From: Pseudosulfitobacter sp. DSM 107133
GTDB lineage: Bacteria; Pseudomonadota; Alphaproteobacteria; Rhodobacterales; Rhodobacteraceae
Direction of reading: 5' to 3'
Assembly (NCBI RefSeq): GCF_022788695.1
Contig: NZ_CP085154.1
Location: 2,728,001-2,792,000, forward strand
DNA length: 64,000 bases
In this document: one piece after another, positions 35,729 through 44,252 of the stretch
How the letters are laid out: every line of letters begins with the position of its first letter
How positions within the stretch are numbered: the first letter of the stretch is position 1
Notes under the pieces: model-generated
Seen by the model: the letters and a program-made list of their open reading frames with translations, nothing else
What the model was told of the DNA's origin: nothing
Databases searched by the model: none
Program-made: the position numbers and the translations under genes

Positions 35729-35732
35729 CTAG
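35283..35732 (+). CDS. IS5-family transposase, second frame (OrfB)
   Basis: After the -1 shift the frame reads RGRSDCLGRSRGGLTTKIHA, the standard central segment of IS5 transposases, followed by the second Asp in VLADRAYDSNAIRD and the Glu in RNAVERFFNKLKNFRAVATR, completing the DDE triad. All three catalytic residues are present, so the fused enzyme of about 255 residues may be active. The stop codon TAG (35730-35732) is supplied by the target-site CTAG outside the element. Confidence 0.88.
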   Translation, partial: KRGRSDCLGRSRGGLTTKIHALVDALGRPIRLMLTAGQAYDGHAAEQMLDRLKEGCSVLADRAYDSNAIRDLIAKQKAQAVIPSMPQRNPVIPHDRERYKARNAVERFFNKLKNFRAVATRYDKRDDNFLASIQLASIRIWLRTYESVT

Positions 35733-35745
35733 GGTCTGGCCCCTA
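35730..35745. terminator. Displaced CTAGGGTC hairpin (original terminator of the sulfotransferase gene)
   Basis: TAGGGTCTGGCCCCTA can form a short hairpin (TAGGG with CCCTA). It starts with the right-hand target duplicate of the IS, so before insertion it directly followed the sulfotransferase stop. It belongs with the CTAGGGTC hairpins at 12568 and 63820. Confidence 0.5.
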
Positions 35746-35851
35746 CCACAAAGCGCGCACCGTCTGCCCAACGGGCCACTGCCATCCATTTGCAACCCGT
35801 CCCAAAGCTGCGCAGACTGCGCCCATCGCCGAACCAACTGAAAGCCGCCCC

Positions 35852-37120
35852 ATGATCCGCCAGTTCCTGCCTGTTTTTGCCCTGCTGCTGGGCTCTTCCT
35901 TTCTGCTGTTCGCCGGGGGGATCAACGGGCTGATCCTGCCGGTGCGCGGCAGCGCCGAAGGGTTTTCGGCCTTTTCGCTGGGCCTGCTCGGCACCGGCTG
36001 GGCCGTCGGCTATATGGCGGGCTGCGTGCTGACACCGCGACTGGTGGCAAATGTCGGGCATGTGCGGGCCTTTGGCGCGATGGCGGCGATTGCGGCGGTG
36101 TCGATGCTGGGATCGGCCATCATGCTGACCCCCTGGGCCTGGATCGTCCTGCGCGGCGTCTGCGGGTTCTGCTTTGCGGGGGCGGCAATGATCGTCGAAA
36201 GCTGGCTGAGCGATCAGGCCGCGCCCGACCAGCGCGGACGTATTTTTGGCGTCTATTCGATGGTCAACCTTGGCGCGGTGACCGCAGGGCAGATGACCCT
36301 GACACTGGGCGACACATCGGGATTTTTGTTCTTTGCCGTGGGGGCGATATTCTATTGCCTCGCACTGGTCCCCACCGCCCTGTCCTCCAGTTCGAACCCT
36401 GCTCCGCTGGTCGCCGCGCGGCTGGACATGAAGGCGCTGTGGCGCAACTCGCCCGTGGCCGTGTTCGCGGTGTTCTGGGTTGGCGTCAGCAACTCGGCCT
36501 TTGGAACGCTGGCGGCGGTCTATGCCGAGCGCACGGGGCTGGTGCTGGCGGCTGTGGCCTTGTTCACCTCGCTGCCGATCCTGGCGGGCGCGCTGGCGCA
36601 GATCCCTGTGGGTGTCCTCAGCGACCGGATGGACCGCCGCAAGGTGCTGGTCGGCATCGCGTTGGCCGCGCTGATCGCCGACACGCTGTTCATCACCCTC
36701 GCACCACAGGGACGCATTCCCAATTTCATCTTGGCCGCGATCCTGGGCGGCTCGATATTTGCCATGTATCCGGTGATCGTGGCCCACGCCAACGACCACG
36801 CCGCCCCCGGCACCTCGATCCAGATTTCTGGCGGGTTGCTGTTGCTGTATGGCGGCGGCGGAATTATCGGTCCCCTGATGGCGGGCTGGGCAATGACCAG
36901 TTTTGCCGACCGCGCCTTGTTCGCCATCACCGCCGCAGCGCATGTTCTGGTGATCGTCTACACGCTGTGGCGTATCTCGCGACGGGTGGCGGTAAAAGAC
37001 GAAAACAAGACCGCCTTTCAGGTGGCACCGGGCGGGCGGGGCAGCACGCCGCAAACCGCAGCGCTTGCCGCATCTGACGCCGAAGTACAGGCCGAAGCCG
37101 ACAGCGCCATACCGCTCTGA
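35852..37120 (+). CDS. MFS transporter (YcaD-like)
   Basis: A 422-residue inner-membrane transporter with twelve predicted helices and a 50-residue polar C-terminal tail. The pattern (LILPVRGSAEGFSAFSLGLL, VIVESWLSDQA, and GVLSDRMDRRKVLVG between helices 8 and 9) is that of the YcaD/arabinose-like MFS group, whose substrates are mostly unknown. The codon after the start matches family N-termini. It stands alone between the IS and a convergent 5'-nucleotidase gene. Confidence 0.85.
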   Translation: MIRQFLPVFALLLGSSFLLFAGGINGLILPVRGSAEGFSAFSLGLLGTGWAVGYMAGCVLTPRLVANVGHVRAFGAMAAIAAVSMLGSAIMLTPWAWIVLRGVCGFCFAGAAMIVESWLSDQAAPDQRGRIFGVYSMVNLGAVTAGQMTLTLGDTSGFLFFAVGAIFYCLALVPTALSSSSNPAPLVAARLDMKALWRNSPVAVFAVFWVGVSNSAFGTLAAVYAERTGLVLAAVALFTSLPILAGALAQIPVGVLSDRMDRRKVLVGIALAALIADTLFITLAPQGRIPNFILAAILGGSIFAMYPVIVAHANDHAAPGTSIQISGGLLLLYGGGGIIGPLMAGWAMTSFADRALFAITAAAHVLVIVYTLWRISRRVAVKDENKTAFQVAPGGRGSTPQTAALAASDAEVQAEADSAIPL

Positions 37121-37143
37121 ACCGCCCGTCGCAGCACAAAAAA

Positions 37144-37172
37144 GGGCGCACAGACCGATGCCTGCGCGCCCC
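37144..37172. terminator. Convergent hairpin terminator
   Basis: GGGCGC (37144-37149) pairs with GCGCCC downstream, flanked by an A-run on the left (37137-37143) and CTT on the right. The A-run becomes a U-tract for transcripts of the minus-strand nucleotidase gene. It lies between convergent genes ending at 37120 and 37196. Confidence 0.6.
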
Positions 37173-37195
37173 TTCAAGGCTCTCTGCAACCTGCG

Positions 37196-38755
37196 TTACT
37201 TGACCGTAATACGACCGTCGGTGACCGGCGTGAACGGTCCCTGGGCGGCCAGATATTCGGCCGTCACATCCGCCAGATCAGGCCCGAAATCATAGGCATT
37301 CTCGGCATTGATGAACATCTTATAGCCGTCGCCACCGTTGCGGACATAGTTGTTGGACACAACGCCATAAACCTTGTCCGGATCAATCGGCGCACCGCCA
37401 ACCATCACGTCAGACACCCGTTCGCCCGCAGGTTTAGAGGCATCAAAGGCATAGGTCATGCCCGCCACCTGCGCAAAGCGGCCCGCGCCCTCTTCCACCT
37501 GGCTCACACCGTTTTCCAACGCTTCCACAACGGTCGCGCCAGTCACCTGAAAGGTCGACAGCGTGTTCTGGAACGGCAGCACGGTCAGCACTTCGCCCAT
37601 GGTGACGGGGCCTGCATCAATCGACGCACGGATGCCGCCGCCGTTCTGTATGGCAATTTCAATGCCCTGATCCTTGACGCGGTCAAGCATCGCGTCGGCA
37701 ATCAGCGACCCCATCGAACATTCCATCGCACGACAGGCTTCGCGGTCCCCGCCGATCGGTGCCGAAGCTTCGGCCACCACGCGGTTGCGGATCTCGTCCA
37801 GCGGCTTGGCCGCTTCTGCGATACGCGCCACCGTGGGCGCATCCTCGGCCACCGAAGCGTCGATCAGGATCGGATCGCCCTTGGCTTCGGTGACGTTGCC
37901 GTCATCGTCAAAGGTCACGTTCAGCTCGCCCAGATATTTGCCATAGGCATAGGCCTGAACAATCGCCGTATTTCCGACCATCGTGGGATATGGCCCTTCG
38001 GCCTTTTCGTCGGTGTTGCTGAGCAATGTGTTCGAGTGGCCGCCAACAATCACGTCAACGCCGGTGGTGCTTTCGGCCACCCGTTTGTCGACCCCATAGC
38101 CCGAGTGTGACAGCACGATGATCTTGGTCACACCTTCTGCGGTCAGCTTGTCCACTTCGCCCTGCACCGCATCGGACGGATCGGTAAAGATCACATTCGG
38201 ACCGGGGCTGGCCAGTTCGTCTGTGTCTTGTGGCGTCAGACCGATCAGGCCGATCTTTTCGCCGCCGCGTTCGATCACCGTGGATTTTGCCAGCTTGCCC
38301 GCCAGCAGCGGCTCGCCCGAGACATCAGCGTTGGACATCAGAATGGGAAAGTTGATCGCATCCATAAAGCCGGCCAGCACTTCGGGGCCGTCGTCGAATT
38401 CGTGGTTGCCCACGGTCATCGCGTCATAGCCCAGCGCATTCATCATCTCGGCGGCCAGCTTGCCCTTGTAATAGGTGTAAAACAGCGTGCCCTGGAACTG
38501 ATCGCCGCCGTCCACCAGAATCGCGTTGTTCGACCGCGCCTTGGCATCCCTGATCGCCGTCACCAGCCGCCCCGAGCCACCAAAGCATTTGCCCTCGGCG
38601 TTATCCTCGGCACCACAGCCGCTGTCATATTTGTTGATCGGTTCAAAACGCGCATGAAAATCGTTGGTGTGCAGGATGGTCAGCGAATAATCCGCCATCG
38701 CGGTCCCTGCGGTCAGCGCGATGGCCGCCGCTGTCTGTGTCAGACGCATAAGCAT
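37196..38755 (-). CDS. Periplasmic 5'-nucleotidase / 2',3'-cyclic phosphodiesterase family (UshA-like)
   Basis: A 519-residue exported enzyme that releases phosphate and nucleosides from nucleotides. After a signal peptide ending AMA (about 22) comes the metallophosphatase domain with LTILHTNDFHARFEP, VDGGDQFQG, TVGNHEFDDG, VLSHSGYG and VIVGGHSN, the full dinuclear-metal set; the C-terminal 5'-nucleotidase domain has NGGGIRASIDAG and NNYVRNGGDGY. AGGGGGA lies eight bases before the ATG at 38755. In marine bacteria it usually serves phosphate scavenging; no Pho box was identified. Confidence 0.93.
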   Translation of the reverse strand: MLMRLTQTAAAIALTAGTAMADYSLTILHTNDFHARFEPINKYDSGCGAEDNAEGKCFGGSGRLVTAIRDAKARSNNAILVDGGDQFQGTLFYTYYKGKLAAEMMNALGYDAMTVGNHEFDDGPEVLAGFMDAINFPILMSNADVSGEPLLAGKLAKSTVIERGGEKIGLIGLTPQDTDELASPGPNVIFTDPSDAVQGEVDKLTAEGVTKIIVLSHSGYGVDKRVAESTTGVDVIVGGHSNTLLSNTDEKAEGPYPTMVGNTAIVQAYAYGKYLGELNVTFDDDGNVTEAKGDPILIDASVAEDAPTVARIAEAAKPLDEIRNRVVAEASAPIGGDREACRAMECSMGSLIADAMLDRVKDQGIEIAIQNGGGIRASIDAGPVTMGEVLTVLPFQNTLSTFQVTGATVVEALENGVSQVEEGAGRFAQVAGMTYAFDASKPAGERVSDVMVGGAPIDPDKVYGVVSNNYVRNGGDGYKMFINAENAYDFGPDLADVTAEYLAAQGPFTPVTDGRITVK

Positions 38756-38905
38756 GTCAGGTGTCCCCCTAAAGGTGTGTTGGCAATGCAAACACTCTGG
38801 CGCTGCCCGGATTAAGAGTCAAAACCGTTATGCAGGTTGCGCGAATTGACGTATCGGCAGCCTTGGCCGCTTGACCAGGCGCAAGGCACACGGCATCAGT
38901 GATCC

Positions 38906-39244
38906 ATGCTGATTTTGAAAATATTCCGTGCCGATGAATGGCAATATCTGCGCGCCAGGGGTGAAACTTTGGGCGCGCCCATCGACGTCACCGACGGCTA
39001 TATGCATTTTTCGACACCTGCGCAGGCTGCCGAAACCGCGGCCAAGCATTTCGCGGGCGAAGAAAACCTGTGGCTGCTGGGGCTTGAGGCGGACGATCTG
39101 GGCGACAAGCTGGTCTGGGAACCCTCGCGCGGTGGTGCGTTGTTTCCCCATCTATACCGCCCGCTCAAGCTGGACGATGTGGCATGGGCACAGCCCCTGC
39201 CCGTGCAGGACGGCGTGCACCAATTCCCCGCAGGTATCCTATGA
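38906..39244 (+). CDS. DUF952 family protein
   Basis: A 112-residue cytosolic protein. The DUF952 signature TDGYMHFSTPAQAAETAAKH is clear near residues 30-50, and LVWEPSRGGALFPHLYRPL follows. The fold is related to ADP-ribosyltransferase-like domains, but no activity is established. It overlaps the next gene by four bases (ATGA), and that gene overlaps pyrD in the same way, giving a three-gene coupled operon. Confidence 0.85.
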   Translation: MLILKIFRADEWQYLRARGETLGAPIDVTDGYMHFSTPAQAAETAAKHFAGEENLWLLGLEADDLGDKLVWEPSRGGALFPHLYRPLKLDDVAWAQPLPVQDGVHQFPAGIL

Positions 39245-39675
39245 GCGATACATATATCGACCCCGAGCGCGCGCAGTTCGACGCCTTCAAGGACCTGCCG
39301 CGCGACCATCCGATCGAGATGCTGAACCTCGTGCGCTTTCGTGAACGCGCCACCTATCCCGACGATCACCCGCTGGCGGGTCAAGGGCTGACGGGCGCAC
39401 AGGCCTATGCCAACTACGGGCGCGACTCCGGCCCCGTGGTGGCGCGCTTGGGGGGCAGCATTCTGTGGCGTGGTGCTTTCCAGACCACGTTGATCGGCCC
39501 CGCGGACGAGGTCTGGGACGCCTGTTTTATCGCCCGCTACCCCGATGCCCGCGCCTTTCTGGCGATGGTCACCGACCCCGATTACCAAAAGGCGGTGATC
39601 CACCGTCAGGCCGCCGTGCTGACCTCGCGGCTGATCCGCACGTCGCCTGCGGACGCGGGGGTAACTTTCGGATGA
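39241..39675 (+). CDS. DUF1330 / dimeric alpha-beta barrel protein
   Basis: A 144-residue protein with the pattern [36 protein letters not shown] and the segment [20 protein letters not shown] (written here from memory of the family order; the last reads [17 protein letters not shown] in this protein). This is the DUF1330 dimeric ferredoxin-like fold. No enzymatic role is established. It overlaps DUF952 and pyrD by four bases at each end, so it is translated with the pyrimidine gene. Confidence 0.82.
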   Translation: MSDTYIDPERAQFDAFKDLPRDHPIEMLNLVRFRERATYPDDHPLAGQGLTGAQAYANYGRDSGPVVARLGGSILWRGAFQTTLIGPADEVWDACFIARYPDARAFLAMVTDPDYQKAVIHRQAAVLTSRLIRTSPADAGVTFG

Positions 39676-40715
39676 AGCGCAGCCTTGAAAAACTGGGCCT
39701 TGCCGCCCTGCACCGCGTTGACCCCGAACTGGCCCACGGGCTGGCCCTGCGCGCGTTGCACACGCCCTTTGCCGCCCTGCCTGGCCCCGTCACCTCGCCC
39801 CGCCTGACCACGCGCATCGCGGGGCTGACGCTGAACAATCCGGTAGGACTGGCCGCAGGGTTCGACAAGAACGCCACCGCCATCCGCCCGCTGACCCGCG
39901 CCGGCTTCGGCTTTATCGAAGTCGGTGCCGCCACGCCCCTGCCGCAACCGGGCAACCCCAAACCGCGCCTGTTCCGGCTCAGCGAAGACCGCGCCGCGAT
40001 CAACCGCTTCGGGTTCAACAACGACGGCGCCGAGGCCATCGTGCGCCGCCTGTCCCGCGCCCACCGCACCATCCCCGTGGGCCTGAACCTGGGGGCCAAC
40101 AAGGACAGCGCCAACCGCGCCGAGGATTTCGCCCGCGTGCTGCAAGCCGCACGCGGCCACATCGACTTTGCCACCGTCAATGTGTCTTCGCCCAACACCG
40201 AAAAACTGCGCGACCTGCAAGGACCGATGGCGTTGGCCGCCCTGCTGGACGGGGTTATGCAGGTGCGCGGCAACGTGCCCGTGTTCCTGAAAATCGCCCC
40301 CGACCTGAGCGATCAGGATTTGGCGGACATCGCCAAAGTCGCCCAGGACGCCCGCATCAGCGCCATCATCGCCACCAACACCACGCTGGACCGCACCGGC
40401 CTGCGCAGCACCCATGGCAGCGAAGCGGGCGGGCTGTCCGGCGCGCCATTGTTCGAAAAATCCACCCGCACGCTGGCCAGGCTGCACAGCCTCACCGACA
40501 TCCCCCTGATCGGCGTCGGCGGCATCGGTTCGGCCCGCGATGCCTATGCCAAGATCCGCGCAGGTGCTTCGGCGGTGCAACTGTATACCGCTCTGGTCTA
40601 CGGCGGCCTCAGCCTTGCCGCCCGCATCGCACAGGGGCTCGACGTTCTGTTGCAACAAGACGGCTTTGGCTCGGTCAGCGAAGCGGTGGGGACCGACACC
40701 AAGGACTGGCTCTAA
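39672..40715 (+). CDS. pyrD: Dihydroorotate dehydrogenase (quinone), class 2
   Basis: Oxidises dihydroorotate to orotate at the inner membrane, reducing ubiquinone. The 347-residue protein has the amphipathic N-terminal membrane helix ([20 protein letters not shown]), then the FMN barrel with [37 protein letters not shown] (catalytic Ser), ATNTT and the [12 protein letters not shown] and [11 protein letters not shown] phosphate-binding segments. The ATG overlaps the DUF1330 stop. A type A repeat follows. Confidence 0.97.
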   Translation: MKRSLEKLGLAALHRVDPELAHGLALRALHTPFAALPGPVTSPRLTTRIAGLTLNNPVGLAAGFDKNATAIRPLTRAGFGFIEVGAATPLPQPGNPKPRLFRLSEDRAAINRFGFNNDGAEAIVRRLSRAHRTIPVGLNLGANKDSANRAEDFARVLQAARGHIDFATVNVSSPNTEKLRDLQGPMALAALLDGVMQVRGNVPVFLKIAPDLSDQDLADIAKVAQDARISAIIATNTTLDRTGLRSTHGSEAGGLSGAPLFEKSTRTLARLHSLTDIPLIGVGGIGSARDAYAKIRAGASAVQLYTALVYGGLSLAARIAQGLDVLLQQDGFGSVSEAVGTDTKDWL

Positions 40716-40721
40716 CCCCCG

Positions 40722-40778
40722 CTTCTTTTGGCCCCAAATATCCCGGGGGACGGCCACAGGCCGGGGGGCAGCGCCCCC
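40722..40778. repeat. Dispersed intergenic repeat, type A, copy 5
   Basis: TTCTTTTGGCCCCAAATAT is identical to copy 1, followed by CCCGGGGGACGGCCACAGG and a GC hairpin ending GGCAGCGCCCCC. It lies between the convergent pyrD and MATE genes. The GACCCTA that follows overlaps the MATE stop and recalls the CTAGGGTC hairpins. Confidence 0.85.
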
Positions 40779-40783
40779 AGACC

Positions 40784-42130
40784 CTAACGTGCCCCACGCT
40801 CCAACGCCGGATAGCGCAGCCCCAGCGTCACCCCGCGCGCCACAAAGCTGACCAGCAGCGACAGCCACAGCCCGTGGTTTCCCAACAGCGGGATCGCAAC
40901 CACCGCGCAGGCGACGTAGATCGCAAAGCTGACCAGCATCATGTTGCGCATGTCGGCCCCCCGCGTCGCCCCGATAAAGATGCCGTCCAGCATCCAGGCG
41001 GCACAGCCCGCCACAGGCGCGGCCACCATCCACGGCAGATAGACACGCGCCGCGTCGCGCACCGCCTGATCCTTGGCCATCACATCAATCAACCACGGCC
41101 CCGCCAGCGCAAACCCAAGCGCGAGCACCGCGCAGGTTGCAGCCCCCCATCCCGACGTCAGCAGCGCCGAGCGGCGCACGCGGTCGGGGGCGCGCCGCCC
41201 ATAGGCGCGCGCAATCAGCGTTTCGGCGGCAAAGGCAAAGCCGTCCATTGCATAGGCAGTGATATACATGAACTGCACCAGCACCTCGTTGGCCGCCAGC
41301 GTCACGTCTCCAAACCCCGCCCCCAGAAACACGAACGACGTAAAGATCGCCATTAACAGCGCCGAACGGATCAGGATATCGGTGTTGATCAGTGCCATGC
41401 GGATCAGCCGCGCACGGTCGAACACCCGCGCCCAATCACGCCAGTCGGGCCGCGCAAAGGCATCGCGGCACAGGTACAGGCCAACCCCCGCCCCCAGCGT
41501 CTCGGCAATCACCGTGGCAAAGGCCACGCCGCCCACGCCCCAGTCCAGCCCCAGCACAAACCACAGATCCAGCAGGATATTGGTGCCGTTCATCACCAGT
41601 TGCACCACAAACACCCCCGACGTGCGCTCCATCGCCACCAGCCAGCCAGTCAGGGCAAAGACCGCGATGGCAAAAGGTGCCGACCAGATACGGATTGTCA
41701 TATAGGTGTGGGCCAGCGCTTCCACCTCCTCCGAGGCCGGGGCCATCGCAAAGCCCCCCCAGAACACCAACGGTTGCAGCACAATCAGCGCCAGCCCCCC
41801 GCCCCCGGCAATCATTAGCGCGCGGGTCAGCAACGCCGAGACTTCGGCGCTGTCGCCTGCACCTTCGGCCTGCCCCACCATCCCGACGGTGCCCATACGC
41901 AGAAACCCGAAGATCCAGTAGATCGTGGTAATGATGATCGCCCCCAGCGCCACCGCTCCGATGGGGGCAGCCTCGCCCAGCTGTCCGACAACCCCCACAT
42001 CAACCGCGCCCAAAATCGGCACCGTGGCATTGCTCAGAACAATCGGCAGCGCCACGGCCAGAATACGACGGTGCGTGATCGGCGCTTGTGGCACATCGGT
42101 GATGTCGCCTTTCAATCCGGCGTCAGTCAC
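40784..42130 (-). CDS. MATE family efflux transporter (DinF-like)
   Basis: A 448-residue multidrug/toxin exporter with twelve predicted helices in two equal halves. The first helix region (ILAVALPIVLSNATVPILGA) and the VGVVGQLGEAAPIGAVALG segment with its VDVG motif are typical of the DinF branch. Driven by Na+ or H+. Its start overlaps the end of the upstream thioesterase gene by eight bases, making it the last of three coupled genes. Confidence 0.9.
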   Translation of the reverse strand: MTDAGLKGDITDVPQAPITHRRILAVALPIVLSNATVPILGAVDVGVVGQLGEAAPIGAVALGAIIITTIYWIFGFLRMGTVGMVGQAEGAGDSAEVSALLTRALMIAGGGGLALIVLQPLVFWGGFAMAPASEEVEALAHTYMTIRIWSAPFAIAVFALTGWLVAMERTSGVFVVQLVMNGTNILLDLWFVLGLDWGVGGVAFATVIAETLGAGVGLYLCRDAFARPDWRDWARVFDRARLIRMALINTDILIRSALLMAIFTSFVFLGAGFGDVTLAANEVLVQFMYITAYAMDGFAFAAETLIARAYGRRAPDRVRRSALLTSGWGAATCAVLALGFALAGPWLIDVMAKDQAVRDAARVYLPWMVAAPVAGCAAWMLDGIFIGATRGADMRNMMLVSFAIYVACAVVAIPLLGNHGLWLSLLVSFVARGVTLGLRYPALERGAR

Positions 42131-42677
42131 GCTTTTGCGGCATCAGGAAGTGGCCTGTCGCTTGTGCAAACAGGCGTGTGTGGTCCGCCTGCCATGCTTC
42201 GACATGCACCGATGCATAGCGCCGCCCCGCCCGACGGATCCGCGCGCGCGCATAGGAATCGCGCGGCAGGCCCGAGCGCAGATAATCGACGGTAAAGTCG
42301 ATGGTCTTGGGCAGGCGCGGCACCTCGCCGTTTTCCAGCCGGTCCAGATCCAGCGCGCCATTTTCCAGCTTTTCCCACAGGTACAGCCGCGACAGCGTCA
42401 TGACGGCTGTGATTTCCAGAAAGGCCGCTGTCACACCGCCGTGGATCGCCGGCAGCAAGGGGTTGCCGATCAACTTGTCCTGAAGCGGCAGGATCGCGGT
42501 CAGCTCGTCGCCGCGGCGGTCAAAATCCATCCCCAGATAGGCAACATAAGGCACATTTATTGCCAGCGTGTTCAGCGCCAGATCCCAACGTTTGTGCAAG
42601 GCCTGCTGGTCCTTCAGCGACAGACGCTTGCGTGGTGCCGCGGCCCGCTCCCCCGGTTTCGGCTGGCTGTCACTCAT
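42123..42677 (-). CDS. Hotdog-fold thioesterase (PaaI-like), first copy
   Basis: A 184-residue hotdog protein. The core is NPLLPAIHGGVTAAFLEITA, where the HGG and following acidic residue form the active site, then IDFTVDYLRSGLPRDSYARA. A 40-residue charged N-terminal extension is unusual for PaaI-type enzymes. Likely hydrolyses an acyl-CoA. Its ATG shares one base with the stop of the second thioesterase gene, and its end overlaps the MATE gene. Confidence 0.83.
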   Translation of the reverse strand: MSDSQPKPGERAAAPRKRLSLKDQQALHKRWDLALNTLAINVPYVAYLGMDFDRRGDELTAILPLQDKLIGNPLLPAIHGGVTAAFLEITAVMTLSRLYLWEKLENGALDLDRLENGEVPRLPKTIDFTVDYLRSGLPRDSYARARIRRAGRRYASVHVEAWQADHTRLFAQATGHFLMPQKRD

Positions 42678-43093
42678 CAGTTGCCCTCCACGCTAAATGT
42701 GCCTGTTCCGGTCGCAACCGGATTTCCAGTATCGCTGTCGGTGGCTGTCACCCGTACAAAAGCAACCGTCCGGGTGATGTGATGGCATGTCGCCGTCGCG
42801 GTGATCATGTCACCCGGATTGGCCGAGCGCATATAGTCAATCCGCAGATCAATGGTTGCCGTTCCGCCCGGCGCGTTGGGGTGGCACATCACGGCAGCGC
42901 CACTGCACGTGTCCATCAACGCCGACACTGCCCCGCCATGGATGACACCGGTTGCAGGGTTTCCCACCAGTTTCGGATCATAGGGCATGGTGATGACCGC
43001 AACACCATTCTCAAGTTCCATCAGCTGCATGCCCAGATCACGCGCATGCGGGATCGCTTCGATGAATTGTCGTGCTATCTGGATCTTGTCCAT
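42677..43093 (-). CDS. Hotdog-fold thioesterase (PaaI-like), second copy
   Basis: A 138-residue hotdog thioesterase. The active-site stretch is NPATGVIHGGAVSALMDTCS and the following strand IDLRIDYMRSANPGDMITA. It is a divergent paralogue of the downstream copy (shared I-H-G-G-x-V-x-A and I-D-x-x-x-D-Y-x-R-S). First gene of the thioesterase-thioesterase-MATE operon; the pair may act as a heteromer or on different chain lengths. Confidence 0.87.
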   Translation of the reverse strand: MDKIQIARQFIEAIPHARDLGMQLMELENGVAVITMPYDPKLVGNPATGVIHGGAVSALMDTCSGAAVMCHPNAPGGTATIDLRIDYMRSANPGDMITATATCHHITRTVAFVRVTATDSDTGNPVATGTGTFSVEGN

Positions 43094-43222
43094 GCCGTAA
43101 ACTCCGCTGCCCCTCGCACTTCATACGTTCAGCGCGCCCTGCGCGTCAAACCACAACTCTGGCGGTTGCGCTTCCTGCCGCTGCGTCCTAATTTGCGCAA
43201 CGACGAGCGAGGAAGAGATCCC

Positions 43223-43618
43223 ATGAGCGATGACCGTCTGACCTTCAAAGAGATGTGTTCTGAATTTGACGTGACCCCTCGGACGCTGCGGTATTACGAA
43301 TACATCGAGCTGCTGCAACCCGATCGCGAAGGCCGCGCAAGGTTTTACGGACCCCGCGAACGGGCCCGCATGAAGCTGATTCTGAAGGGTCGCAAGTTCG
43401 GCTTCCAGCTTGAAGACATCCGTCAATGGCTGCTGATCTACGAACGTGAAGGCACCCACGCCCAGTGGAACAGGTGGATTGATATGGCCGATGGTCAGAT
43501 CAAGGAACTGACCGAACAGCGCGCGCATCTTGACGAAGCCCTGAGCGAGCTCAAGCAATTGCGCCGCGACATCGGTGAAGAACTGGGCCGCCCCGCGGTG
43601 GAAACCAGCGACACCTAA
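43223..43618 (+). CDS. MerR-family regulator, first copy
   Basis: A 131-residue MerR protein: winged-helix start (LTFKEMCSEFDVTPRTLRYY, EYIELLQPDREGRARFY), then ARMKLILKGRKFGFQLEDIR and a long C-terminal coiled coil (roughly 75-120). There is no metal-binding cysteine, so the ligand is not a metal; relatives (LiuR/PsrA type) control acyl-CoA catabolism. It lies upstream of a paralogue and the beta-oxidation operon. The start at 43223 has GGAAGAG upstream. Confidence 0.88.
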   Translation: MSDDRLTFKEMCSEFDVTPRTLRYYEYIELLQPDREGRARFYGPRERARMKLILKGRKFGFQLEDIRQWLLIYEREGTHAQWNRWIDMADGQIKELTEQRAHLDEALSELKQLRRDIGEELGRPAVETSDT

Positions 43619-43734
43619 GCGCTTCAAACTTTCTGAAATTTTGCGACATTTCCCTGAATGCGGGAAAACTCCGTCACTTCAATAGGTTGACGTAGCGGCG
43701 ACCTGCGTCAACCAAATTGTGACGTGACGTTCAG

Positions 43735-43750
43735 CTTACGTAAACGTCAA
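43735..43750. promoter_or_regulatory. LiuR-type MerR operator upstream of the second MerR gene
   Basis: CTTACGTAAACGTCAA is a 16-bp imperfect palindrome that, from memory, resembles the LiuR/MerR motif of branched-chain and fatty-acid degradation regulons. GGTTGACG at 43685 and CGTCAACC at 43716 and 43745 are further copies of the half-site in the same gap, so the site may be double. A TTGTAT -10-like box lies about 10 bases downstream. Confidence 0.6.
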
Positions 43751-43827
43751 CCTGTGTTGTATGGTCCCGCCAAGGCACCCAAATCCTGTGTAGATCGGAC
43801 TTGTAACAACTGATGCGAGATAACGAG

Positions 43828-44229
43828 ATGGACCACAAAACGATGACCATCCGCGAGATGTGCGACACCTTCGAGGTGACACCGCGCACGCTGCGGTTCT
43901 ACGAGGCCAAGGAACTGCTGTTCCCGATCCGCGAGGGTCAGAAACGCCTGTTCACCAAACGCGACCGCGCCCGCCTGAAGCTGATCCTGCGTGGCAAACG
44001 CTTTGGTTTCAGCCTGGAAGAGATCCGTCAGTTGCTGGACCTTTATGACATGGGCGACCAGCAGCACACGCAATTGGCCAGCACCTACGAAATCGCCAAA
44101 CAGCGCCTGAACGGCATGATCGAACAGCGCGACGAGCTGACTGAAGCCATCGACGATCTGAAAAGCCAGATCAAATGGGTCGAGAAAATGCTCGCCTCGA
44201 TGAACAACACCCAAAAAGCCGCCCAATAA
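43828..44229 (+). CDS. MerR-family regulator, second copy
   Basis: A 133-residue paralogue of the preceding gene: [20 protein letters not shown] and [20 protein letters not shown], then [20 protein letters not shown] and a C-terminal coiled coil. It also lacks metal-binding cysteines. An alternative ATG lies 15 bases upstream at 43813; neither has a strong ribosome binding site. It is 23 bp before the acyl-CoA dehydrogenase gene and so is probably an autoregulated first gene of that operon. Confidence 0.88.
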   Translation: MDHKTMTIREMCDTFEVTPRTLRFYEAKELLFPIREGQKRLFTKRDRARLKLILRGKRFGFSLEEIRQLLDLYDMGDQQHTQLASTYEIAKQRLNGMIEQRDELTEAIDDLKSQIKWVEKMLASMNNTQKAAQ

Positions 44230-44252
44230 CGACCTGTAGAGAGACCCATCAC

